Positions 1 through 7,463 of a DNA stretch of 64,000 nt are shown piece by piece. The position numbers and the translations under genes were made by a program. The stretch lies in assembly GCF_024298825.1 (NCBI RefSeq), contig NZ_CP101153.1:496001-560000 (forward strand), read 5' to 3'. Below the pieces are notes generated by a model. That model was not told where the DNA came from. It did no database searches and saw only the letters and a list, made by a program, of their open reading frames with translations. This stretch comes from Haloglomus salinum (lineage in GTDB: Archaea; Halobacteriota; Halobacteria; Halobacteriales; Haloarculaceae). Position 1 is the first letter of the stretch. Each line of letters begins with the position of its first letter.

Positions 1-344
1 TCGAGGCCGGTCGCGACGACCTCGCGCGCGGTCTCGGCGTCCGGCCCCGAGGCCTCGTAGAACAGTCCCCGTCCGTCGGCCGCCCGGGTCCACCCCAGCG
101 CCGCACTGGCCGTGTCGTCCGCGCCGGGGCCGACGGTCGCCCGCGCCTCGACGACGGTCAGCCGGTTCCCGACGGCCCCGAGGTCCGGCGCGGTCCCGAC
201 GACCTCCACCGTGGCCTCCGCGGGCACCACCGACGAGACCGTCACGAGGTTGTAGTCGTGGACGTTGGCGGCGGCGAGCGCGGCGTCGTAGGCCGACAGC
301 GCCGTGCGCCCGGCGCCGGTTCCCGTCACGATGCGGATCTCCAT
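1..344 (-). CDS. pdaD: Pyruvoyl-dependent arginine decarboxylase (C-terminus beyond window)
   Basis: Partial gene running off the left edge; the first 114 codons are visible. The N-terminus has the family's glycine-rich start (TGTGAGRTALSAYDAAL) and the motif NLVTVSSVVP at residues 32-41. In this family the chain cleaves itself between the two serines (37/38 here) and the second serine becomes the pyruvoyl cofactor. The enzyme converts arginine to agmatine, which archaea use for polyamines and for agmatidine in tRNA-Ile2. The ATG at 342-344 is the first possible start in frame with this homology. Family assignment is firm; the substrate is inferred from the family. Confidence 0.88.
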   Translation of the reverse strand, partial: MEIRIVTGTGAGRTALSAYDAALAAANVHDYNLVTVSSVVPAEATVEVVGTAPDLGAVGNRLTVVEARATVGPGADDTASAALGWTRAADGRGLFYEASGPDAETAREVVATGL

Positions 345-483
345 GTGTCGTACTCGGTATGCGCGGAAAAGCGGCTTTCGATGGACCATCTCCCGCGAGG
401 GGGACGCTCGACCGGCGGTTACGAGGCTCCGTACCTGCGGTATCGAAGCACCCGTCCCGGAATCTTCGGGCTCGCTCGACCCG

Positions 484-2376
484 TCATGGGGCGCCATCAC
501 TGGGTTCCTCGTGACGGACCAACTCCACGACGAACACGCTCCCTTCCGGTTCGTTGTCCGTGACCCGGACCTCTCCCCCGTAGCGGTCCACGAGCGTCTG
601 GACGAGATACAGCCCCAGGCCAGTTCCCTCGCTCTCCAGGCCTTTCTCGCCCTTCTCGAAGATCTTCGCCTTCTGGTCGTCAGGAATCCCTGGGCCGTTG
701 TCCGCGATACGGACCAGAAGCCGCCGGTCCTCGGCGGTCGCCGAAAGAGTGACCTCGGGGACCTCCTCGTCGTTGTGGACGATTGCGTTGTTCAACAGGT
801 TGCGGAACACCGACTCCAGCATGTCATCAGCGAGCACCCTCGCGTTCGGGACCTGTCCGTCGACCGAGACGATGGCGCGCTCGTGGCTGGTTCGCACCTC
901 CTCGACCTGTTTCTCGATAACCGGCCCGACGCGCAACGGCGCACGGTCGGCCTCCGAGCGGAGCAGGACCTTGGTGACCTCACCGGCGGTTCGGGTGATG
1001 TCGACGGCCTCGCGACCCGCGTCCAGAATCTGTCGGAGGTATGCCTCGCCGTCCTCCTGAACGTGGTCTTCCAGTATCCCCGTGTACGCGAGCACGAGCT
1101 GGAGGGCGTTACGCACGTCGTGGCGGACGACCTGGTTGAGCACCTCCAGGTTGTCACGCTGGCGCTCGAGCGTTCGTTCGTACTGTTTCCGGTCGTCGAT
1201 GTCGAGGTGGATTCCGACGGCCCGAACCGGCTCGCCGTCCGCGTCACGCTCGGCGACCTTCCCGACATCGCGAATCCAGTTCCAGGTGCCGTCGGCGGTT
1301 CGCATCCGGTGTTCCGCGTCGTAGAGTTCGGTTCTGCCCGCGAGATGGTTCTCCAGAGCATCCTCGACTCGGTCCAGGTCGTCCGGATGGACGCGCCGTT
1401 CCCATTCCTCGAGATGGGAACCGATCTCCTCGGGTGCGTATCCGAGCATCCGGGCCCACTGGTCGTTGAATTCGACCTCGTCGGTGGTCAGATCCCAGTC
1501 CCAGACGCCCAGTTTCGCGCCTTCGACGGCGAGTTCGAACCGTTCCACGAGGCGCTGGAACTCCTTCTCTCGTCGTTTCTGGTCGGTGATATCGGTCGAA
1601 ACCCCACAGATGGCCACGACCTCGTCGTCCTCGTCGTCGTAGACGGGGGATTTCCGCGTCAGCCGAACGGTGTTCCCCGCAGCTGTCGGAACCGTCTCCT
1701 CTATCTCGAGCATCTCGCCGTCCTCGACGACTCGCCGGTCGTCGGCTCTGGCCTTCTCAGCCGTCTCCGGCGGGACGAGTTCCTCATCGGTCAACCCGAC
1801 GATGTCCTGGTTGCCGACGTTGAACAGGTCACGGCACGCCCGGTTCATCATCAGATACTGGCCGTCGGTATCCTTCAGGAAGACGGCCGCGGACATGGTC
1901 TCCATGACCGCCTCGAACCGGCGATGGATACGCCGTAGCTCCCGTTCCTGCTCCCGTTGCTCCGTGATGTCCCGTGCGACCCCGACGATCTGCGTTACCT
2001 GCCCGTCGTCGGTGATGGGGGTGAGTTTCGTCTGCCAGTGACTCGTTCCGCCCGGGAGGGCCAGCTCCTCCTCGTACTCGATGGTCTCTCCCTGTTCGAT
2101 ACAGCGGCGGTAGTTCGCTGCGACGACCGCGCCCTGTTCGTCGCCGAGAAGGTCCCGCGGGGTCTGCCCCCGTAGTTCGTCCTCGGAGAGGCCGGTCCGA
2201 CTTTCGTGTGAGGCGTTGTTCCGTCGGAACGTGAACACGTAGTCGCCATCCCGCCCCTCGACGTCTATCAGGAAGACGGCATCCTCCATCTCGCGGAAGA
2301 TCACCTCGTAGACGCCCTCGGGCTCACCGTCCGTCGCTCCGATCCACTCGGTGCCGTTGTCCGGAGTTTCGCTCAT
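484..2376 (-). CDS. Sensor histidine kinase with three PAS domains
   Basis: A 630-residue soluble kinase with no membrane segments. Three PAS domains lie at about 22-140, 150-268 and 277-398; the third has the PAS/PAC look (VHPDDLDRVE, then a closing IDDRKQYE). A HisKA-like dimerisation region carries the phospho-acceptor His419 in VVRHDVRNALQ. The HATPase domain has an N box (NLLNNAIVHND), G1 (DNGPGIP) and G2 (GTGLGLYLV). The start is the ATG at 2374-2376: upstream codons in the same frame look like arginine/serine-rich shadow sequence. It probably senses a cytoplasmic redox or ligand cue. No response regulator is adjacent, as is common for haloarchaeal orphan kinases. Confidence 0.9.
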   Translation of the reverse strand: MSETPDNGTEWIGATDGEPEGVYEVIFREMEDAVFLIDVEGRDGDYVFTFRRNNASHESRTGLSEDELRGQTPRDLLGDEQGAVVAANYRRCIEQGETIEYEEELALPGGTSHWQTKLTPITDDGQVTQIVGVARDITEQREQERELRRIHRRFEAVMETMSAAVFLKDTDGQYLMMNRACRDLFNVGNQDIVGLTDEELVPPETAEKARADDRRVVEDGEMLEIEETVPTAAGNTVRLTRKSPVYDDEDDEVVAICGVSTDITDQKRREKEFQRLVERFELAVEGAKLGVWDWDLTTDEVEFNDQWARMLGYAPEEIGSHLEEWERRVHPDDLDRVEDALENHLAGRTELYDAEHRMRTADGTWNWIRDVGKVAERDADGEPVRAVGIHLDIDDRKQYERTLERQRDNLEVLNQVVRHDVRNALQLVLAYTGILEDHVQEDGEAYLRQILDAGREAVDITRTAGEVTKVLLRSEADRAPLRVGPVIEKQVEEVRTSHERAIVSVDGQVPNARVLADDMLESVFRNLLNNAIVHNDEEVPEVTLSATAEDRRLLVRIADNGPGIPDDQKAKIFEKGEKGLESEGTGLGLYLVQTLVDRYGGEVRVTDNEPEGSVFVVELVRHEEPSDGAP

Positions 2377-2587
2377 CGAATCCTCGCTACAATCGTGTAG
2401 ACGTGGCAGCGAGTATAATCTGTGGGTTGAATCCAGGGCGAGACCCGCCAGTACTGCAGTTTCGTGGCGATTGCCGGTATCTCGGAACCGAGCCGACGTT
2501 CGACCGCCCACTCGTTCACGACCTCGGGTGAGCGGTTCCCCGACGGAGCCGGCGAGCTCGAACCCGAAAGAAGCTCGAGGACGAGCG

Positions 2588-2986
2588 TTATTCGATGATC
2601 TCGCCGACCGCGAAGTTCGACTTGACCTCCGTGATCTCGATCTTGACGCGCTCACCGACCTCGGCGTCTGGAACGATGATGACGTAGCCGCGCTCGACGC
2701 GGGCGATGCCGTCGCCCTGCTTGCCGAGGTCCTCGACCTCGACGTAGCGGATCTCGCCGCGCTCGACCGGCGGCTGGGGTTCGTCGGGCGCCGTCGCCGG
2801 CTCCGAGGCCTCCTCGACCTCGGCAGTGCCCTCCTGGTCGGTGCTGATGAGTGCAACCCGGTAGGTCTCGCCCGCCTCGACGGCGCCCGTGTCGACCTCA
2901 CGGCGCGGCACCTCCACGACGAACCGGTCCTCTTCGGCCTCGACATCCGCGTTGAACAGACAGAGCAGCTTCTCGGAGATCTCCAT
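2588..2986 (-). CDS. TRAM domain protein
   Basis: A 132-residue acidic protein. The C-terminal 55 residues form a TRAM domain (YVEVEDLGKQGDGIARVE, then GYVIIVPDAEVGE and KIEITEVKSNFAVGE), a small beta-barrel RNA-binding fold also found in tRNA modification enzymes. Stand-alone archaeal TRAM proteins are thought to act as RNA chaperones. The N-terminal half starts MEISEKLLCLFNADVE and continues into an acidic Pro/Glu linker. The ATG at 2984-2986 fits where the conserved sequence begins. It is preceded by about 230 bases of non-coding DNA and probably transcribed alone. Confidence 0.88.
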   Translation of the reverse strand: MEISEKLLCLFNADVEAEEDRFVVEVPRREVDTGAVEAGETYRVALISTDQEGTAEVEEASEPATAPDEPQPPVERGEIRYVEVEDLGKQGDGIARVERGYVIIVPDAEVGERVKIEITEVKSNFAVGEIIE

Positions 2987-3215
2987 GAGAGTTCTACGCT
3001 CAACTGCCGGCGGGTGCGTATTCAAGGTACCGCCGGAACGACGCTGTCGGACCGCTCGCCCGGACGCTCGTGGGACAACCATCGCTCCGTCGCTGAGCCT
3101 CCGGTGGCGTCGGATGGGTTGAGACCATCTGCACTACCGACACTATATGGCGCATTTTCTCATAATACGGAACATAGTAAAGATATATAGCACGTTACCA
3201 ACGAAACATGCGTTG
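2987..3215. other. Intergenic region with A/T-rich core
   Basis: A 229-base gap upstream of the TRAM gene. Its right part, 3129-3207, is much richer in A/T than the surroundings and contains TATA-like stretches (agatatatag at 3181-3190). On the minus strand this may hold promoter or termination signals; no convincing coding frame was found. Confidence 0.5.
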
Positions 3216-3974
3216 TCACTCGGCTCCATCGAGCGGCGTCCCGTCGGGTCGCTTCGCGCCCTCGGAGTCGTGGACAACCACGCCGCCGACGTTCGCGGGT
3301 TCGTACTCGTCGCGGACGGCGATAGCCTCCTCCAGTTCCCGGACGGCGCGCTCTTTCAGCGCGGCCGCGAGCGCCTCTGCGTCCGCCCGAGAGATATCGC
3401 GGCCGAGGCCCTCACACTCGTGGGCCCGGACCGCGCCTTCCCGGTCGACCGCCGCGCCCATCGGCTGGGCGAGTTCGGCACCCTCGTCCTCGTTCCCGTC
3501 CCCATCGCCATCGCCGTTCAGTACCACACTGAACGGGTAGGTCCGGCAGATGAGTGGGCGCGAGCCGTGGACGCTGCAGGCCCCGGTGCCGTCGTCGGCC
3601 TCCCTGTAGAAGGTACAGTCCCCACACGCATCGGTCGCGAGCGCCCACTCGAACGTCTCGCCCTCGGGGCCGTCCTCGCCCTCGTGGAGGCCGTACGGCA
3701 TGGGACGGGCCGCGTCGCGCCAGTCGTACTCGCGGTCGAAGTCGTCGTTCGCGGCTGTAGCGGCCTGCAACTCGCGCACCTCGTCCGGGAAGACGGTCGC
3801 CGTGTGGGGCTCGGGGTCACCGTCGGCCGCCGCCCCGTCCTCGCTTCCGCAGGTCTCGGCCTTGCAGCAGGCGCCACAGCGGGTGCACTCGAAGCCGATG
3901 GTCTCGATGGCGTCCGCGAGGTCGGCCGTATCCAGGTCGCGCGCGGCGGCCAGGTCCGCCTCGAGTGATTGCAC
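3216..3974 (-). CDS. YkgJ-family cysteine cluster protein
   Basis: A 252-residue protein with two Cys clusters, CTRCGACCKAETCG near the N-terminus and CGDCTFYREADDG...CSVHGSRPLICRTYPF in the middle, typical of the YkgJ/CxxCxxCC family that probably binds zinc or an iron-sulfur cluster. The molecular function is not established. An acidic low-complexity insert (repeated DGDG) follows the second cluster. I chose the GTG at 3972-3974 (VQSLEADLAA) because a promoter-like box (ggcaaaag, 3997-4004, read as CTTTTGCC on the coding strand) lies about 25 bases before it; an ATG at 4047-4049 would add 25 residues that look non-conserved. Confidence 0.8.
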   Translation of the reverse strand: MQSLEADLAAARDLDTADLADAIETIGFECTRCGACCKAETCGSEDGAAADGDPEPHTATVFPDEVRELQAATAANDDFDREYDWRDAARPMPYGLHEGEDGPEGETFEWALATDACGDCTFYREADDGTGACSVHGSRPLICRTYPFSVVLNGDGDGDGNEDEGAELAQPMGAAVDREGAVRAHECEGLGRDISRADAEALAAALKERAVRELEEAIAVRDEYEPANVGGVVVHDSEGAKRPDGTPLDGAE

Positions 3975-3996
3975 GAGCGTGAGTGAGGGCTCGAGC

Positions 3997-4004
3997 GGCA
4001 AAAG
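3997..4004 (-). promoter_or_regulatory. Promoter box before the YkgJ-family gene
   Basis: The coding strand reads CTTTTGCC, centred about 26 bases before the GTG at 3974. This spacing matches leaderless haloarchaeal transcription and favours that start over the longer alternative. Confidence 0.45.
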
Positions 4005-4114
4005 CGGCGCGTCCCGCTGGGACAGTGTTCGGGGGGACCGAATCGGCAAGTCTGTCGTGCGTAGGTACTGGTTTGGTCTGGTGTGAATTGCGGCGACAGC
4101 GCCGACGGAGGGCT

Positions 4115-4242
4115 GTTGAAAGCCCCCACGGGCTCGGGGCGCCGCGGCTCGCTGCGGTCCTCGGTCACTCGCTCCGCTCGTTCCCTGCGGTCCTTACTTC
4201 GCCGGGGCACCGCCGAGCCCGCGGCCCCTTTCAGTCCCGCCC
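4115..4242 (+). repeat. Structured dispersed element, copy 1
   Basis: A 128-base element beginning gttgaaagcccc and ending ctttcagtcccgccc. The ends pair (TGAAAG with CTTTCA) and an internal arm cgggctcgg pairs with ccgagcccg. The centre has the family core GGCTCGCTGCGGTCCTCGG, a small hairpin and a second TGCGGTCCTT. Three further copies occur in the window at 4313-4440, 15249-15373 and 39798-39923. It lies between the YkgJ-family gene and nob1, in a gap without genes. Confidence 0.75.
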
Positions 4243-4312
4243 GATGCGGCGTTCCAGGGTCGCGTCGCACCGTGCTAGCTCGGTGCGTGCGCTCCGTGAA
4301 TCAGTCAATCCC

Positions 4313-4440
4313 GGGTGGGAATGGAAGGGGCTGGCCGCCTCGACCCGGTGAGGCGACGCAAGCACCGCAGGGAGCGAACGAAGTGAGCGACCGAGAAGCG
4401 CAGCGAGCCGTAACCGGTCGAGCGGCCAGGGGCTTCCAAC
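4313..4440 (-). repeat. Structured dispersed element, copy 2 (inverted)
   Basis: A 128-base copy in the opposite orientation to copy 1 and 70 bases from it. Read on the minus strand it starts gttggaagcccc and ends cttccattcccaccc, so the terminal stem is TGGAAG/CTTCCA where copy 1 has TGAAAG/CTTTCA. This is a compensatory change. The inner arms (ccgctcgaccggt and accgggtcgaggcgg) differ from copy 1 but still pair. Confidence 0.75.
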
Positions 4441-4545
4441 ACGGTTCTATCCACTACGGAGGTCTCTGCATCTCCCTCCAACTACACACCCTACACCCAC
4501 CGACGAGTCCGACCACCACCTCGGCCGGGACCCGACAGTCTCAAA

Positions 4546-5031
4546 ATGGCCCGGTCCAAGCCTCCGATAGTGCGAGTCCTCGACGCCTCCGCCTTCATGG
4601 GCGACTACCACACCGACGACGACACCGCGACCATCCCGCTCGTCCGCGAGGAACTCGAGGACGACGCCTCCGGCTACCGGTTCGATGCGCTGGAGGGCGG
4701 CGGGATGCGCATCCACGTGCCCGACGGCGAGACCGTCGAGCGCGTCGAGCGCGCCGCGAAGACGACCGGCGATGCGACGGAACTCTCCCGGACGGACCTC
4801 CGCCTGCTCGCCGCCGCGCTCGAACTCGACGCCACGCTCGTCACGGACGACTACGCCATGCAGAACACCGCCGACCAGCTGGAGGTCCGCATCGAGTCCA
4901 TCGCCCAGGAGGGCATCGACGAGCGCCGCGACTGGATATACCAGTGCCAGGGCTGCGGCCGCGAGTACGACGACCACCGCGAGCGCTGTGAGATCTGTGG
5001 CAGCGACCTCGCGCGCAAGAACCCGTCCTGA
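4546..5031 (+). CDS. nob1: NOB1-type PIN/zinc-ribbon endoribonuclease
   Basis: A 161-residue protein with an N-terminal PIN nuclease domain (VLDASAFM with the first catalytic Asp; ELSRTDLRLLAAALEL and LVTDDYAMQN with later acidic residues) and a C-terminal zinc ribbon (CQGCGREYDD...CEICGSDL). This is the archaeal counterpart of NOB1, which trims the 3' end of 16S rRNA in small-subunit maturation. The length suits the archaeal family. The ATG at 4546 follows an A-rich triplet (tcaaaatgg) with no ribosome binding site. It is convergent with the large lipoprotein gene downstream. Confidence 0.92.
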   Translation: MARSKPPIVRVLDASAFMGDYHTDDDTATIPLVREELEDDASGYRFDALEGGGMRIHVPDGETVERVERAAKTTGDATELSRTDLRLLAAALELDATLVTDDYAMQNTADQLEVRIESIAQEGIDERRDWIYQCQGCGREYDDHRERCEICGSDLARKNPS

Positions 5032-5106
5032 CGGTCGCAGCGGGTCGGCCGACGGTCGCGACGCCCCGGGTGGGCCATCAGCCGGTCCACCGGAGGCGCC
5101 GGTTGG

Positions 5107-7356
5107 TCACTCCCCGGCGTAGCTCCCGAAGCCGACGAGCGCGACCCGGTCACCCTTCTTCAGTGCCCGCGTCGATGCGGTCAGGTGGACCAGTGGCGCG
5201 TCCAGCGGGACGACCGTCGTGTTCAGGGGTGTCTCGTCGTCGCCGGCCGGCCCATCGACGAGCGGGACGACGGGGTCCACGGAACCGCCCGCACCGCCAC
5301 TCGGTCCTGCCTTCCCGGTGACCATCCCGCGCTTGACCTGGTCCTTCTCGATGCCCGCGTGCAGTTTGGTAGTCGTGTCGATGAACGCGTCGAGCGACCG
5401 CCTGGCATCGGCCTTCGTGATGTCGGCCTCCGACGCGATGGCGTCGATCAGTTCGGCCTTGTTCATCGCTCGGCCCTCCGCGTCGGTGACGACCATCACG
5501 ACGACCCGGTGGTCATCGCCCGATCCGAACACGCTCCAGTACCGGACCTGCGGCGGGTCGTCGGCGTCACCACCAGCGGTCCGCGTCCGCTGGACGTTGA
5601 CGGCGTTCATCCCCTTGCGGCCCTCCTTCAGTTCGAACGTGTGAGCCGTCCCTACCACGCCGCCGGCAATCAGGAGCTTGTCGCTCGAGACCGCGCCCGC
5701 GACGGCGCTCCCGTCGATGGCGTCCCAGATGCCGTCGCCGTCGTCGTCGCCGGCGATGCCACGCTCTATCTTCTCGACCGCCAGTTCGGTCTCCTCGACA
5801 TCGTTCCCCTCGCCGTCGCTCTCGTCGAATCCGTCGCCATCCACGTCCCGGTCGAGCGGGTCCAGCGCGAGGGCCGTCTCGCGCCGGACGGCCCGCTCCA
5901 GGCCGAGCAGGTCGCCGACCGCCTGGCGGTCCTCGACGCCGGCCAGTACCTCGATGTCACCCGCCACGATCTCCCGGACCGCCAGCAGTTCCTCGCGGGC
6001 GGCCGCGTCGTCGCCGTCCTCGAGTGCCGACTGTGCGCGCTCGATGTGGCTCTTCCGGGCACCGGCGTGTTCGCCCACGGTCCCACACGACTCCAGTCCG
6101 CAGCGGTCGGCCCGTGTCTGGATGGCGGCCACGGTGGTTCCCGTCGTCGCGACTCGCTTCGCCGGAATCTTGATCTCCTTGCCGGTCTGTGGGTTCCGAC
6201 CCTTCCGGGCGCTCCGTTTCGAGGCGGTACCGAACCGCTCCAGCCCGTCACCCTCGCGGAGGGCAGGGGGAAGAAACGGGAGGAGGTCGTCGGTCGCGGG
6301 GCCATCGTAGACGAGACCACCGAGACGGCTCCGCTCGCGAGTGAGCCGTCCAGTGAGCAGCGCGTCATCGGCGCTGCCGATCTCGTCGTCACCGAGCCCA
6401 ACCACCTCGTTCGGACCCGCTTCGACCAGGAGGGTGGCAGCGTCGCTGTAGATGCGCCCGGCGTCGAGCACCCAGCCGCCGACGAACAGGTAGTCCTCGC
6501 CGTGCCGGATGCGCTTCATATGCAGGAGGGCGGGCAGGTCGACCGCCGCGCCGTCAACGCCACCGACCGAGACGACCGCGGCACCGAGGATGGTCTGGGA
6601 GATGGTGCCGCCCTTGAGCGTCCGCGCCTGCTGCCACTGGCCAGGCAGCCCGTCGCCCCCGCCCCCGGTGGTCAGGCCATCGTAGATCTTCGGTGACGCC
6701 TTGTCGATCTCCTTGTGGACCGTGACGTTCCGGACCGGTGTGCCGACCGCGGTCAGCTTGACCGTGTCCGAGAGTTCCGCTCCAGGCTTGAACTTGACCG
6801 CCGCCGATGTCGAGCCACCACCGCCCCCGCTGTCGTCGCCGGCGGTGACCGCATCCAGCAACTGGTCGGGCGTGAACTCGGCCATCGGCTCTCCGCCACC
6901 GGGCGGCTTCGCGTTCGGGAGCGAGAGCAGGAACCCCTCGCCGATGACGGCCTCGCCGTCGAGGTACGCGGCCACGGCGCAGTCGTCCCACACCGTGTCG
7001 TCGTGGTCGTTGCAGTCCCCGCTCCCCGACGCACTCTCGCTGTCCGGGTCGTTGCTCCGCGTCGAGTGGTAGTTCTTCGACCGGAACTGACTCGTGGTGA
7101 ACCAGCCGTCGATGTCGACCGAACCCGAGAGCCCCGCGACACTCCCCGATACCGTGAGTGCCGCCTTCGTGATGCTCGTCGTCTCGACCGAGGGCAGACC
7201 GAAGTCGAACGTCGTCGGGACCTGCCCACCCGACAGGTACGTGGCTGCGGGTCCCGACCCCGTCCGCGTCGTCGCGTTCGCGACGGTCGCGACACAGCCA
7301 CTCAACCCGACGAGCGCCGCCCCAGTTCCGGCTCCGAGTAACTCACGTCGCTTCAT
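5107..7356 (-). CDS. Tat lipoprotein with rearranged HU-like DNA-binding segments
   Basis: A 749-residue protein. The N-terminus MKRRELLGAG...LVGLSGC has a twin-arginine motif and a lipobox, predicting Tat export and lipid anchoring. Most of the body is unfamiliar. Three segments strongly resemble consecutive parts of the bacterial nucleoid protein HU, but in permuted order: the beta-arm (RKGRNPQTGKEIKIPAKRV, 384-402), the N-terminal helices (MNKAELIDAIASEADITKAD from 631) and the strand ALKKGDRVALVGFGSY at 731-746. Between them are two Asp-rich calcium-loop-like motifs (DVDGDGFDESD about 503; DDDGDGIWDAID about 538). The frame is intact throughout. Function unknown; an exported HU fold is unexpected and the surface role is only inferred. 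Confidence 0.85.
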   Translation of the reverse strand: MKRRELLGAGTGAALVGLSGCVATVANATTRTGSGPAATYLSGGQVPTTFDFGLPSVETTSITKAALTVSGSVAGLSGSVDIDGWFTTSQFRSKNYHSTRSNDPDSESASGSGDCNDHDDTVWDDCAVAAYLDGEAVIGEGFLLSLPNAKPPGGGEPMAEFTPDQLLDAVTAGDDSGGGGGSTSAAVKFKPGAELSDTVKLTAVGTPVRNVTVHKEIDKASPKIYDGLTTGGGGDGLPGQWQQARTLKGGTISQTILGAAVVSVGGVDGAAVDLPALLHMKRIRHGEDYLFVGGWVLDAGRIYSDAATLLVEAGPNEVVGLGDDEIGSADDALLTGRLTRERSRLGGLVYDGPATDDLLPFLPPALREGDGLERFGTASKRSARKGRNPQTGKEIKIPAKRVATTGTTVAAIQTRADRCGLESCGTVGEHAGARKSHIERAQSALEDGDDAAAREELLAVREIVAGDIEVLAGVEDRQAVGDLLGLERAVRRETALALDPLDRDVDGDGFDESDGEGNDVEETELAVEKIERGIAGDDDGDGIWDAIDGSAVAGAVSSDKLLIAGGVVGTAHTFELKEGRKGMNAVNVQRTRTAGGDADDPPQVRYWSVFGSGDDHRVVVMVVTDAEGRAMNKAELIDAIASEADITKADARRSLDAFIDTTTKLHAGIEKDQVKRGMVTGKAGPSGGAGGSVDPVVPLVDGPAGDDETPLNTTVVPLDAPLVHLTASTRALKKGDRVALVGFGSYAGE

Positions 7357-7463
7357 GAGTGACTACTCGGCACGAACGTAATGAGCGTTGTGGCTGTAAT
7401 TAACTAACACACCCCGGCAGAGTCCACAGAACGGTCGGTCCCCGTACGCCGGGGGCGGTCGAC

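Larger units (their letters stand above)
3975..4545. other. Gene-free stretch between the YkgJ-family gene and nob1
   Basis: About 570 bases without a supportable gene. It contains the minus-strand promoter box at 3997-4004, the inverted pair of structured elements at 4115-4242 and 4313-4440, and a spacer with a short palindrome (gcaccgtgctagctcggtgc around 4267-4286). Frames open through it have shadow-like composition. Confidence 0.6.

Noticed and set aside
304-1938. Long open frame antisense to the triple-PAS kinase
   Set aside because: It mirrors the kinase on the other strand, has no recognisable domain, and arises from high G/C content that removes stop codons.
3208-3540. Plus-strand open frame after a TATA-like sequence at 3181-3190
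   Set aside because: The product is Ser/Ala-rich and antisense to the cysteine-cluster protein; the A/T box was recorded only as an intergenic feature.
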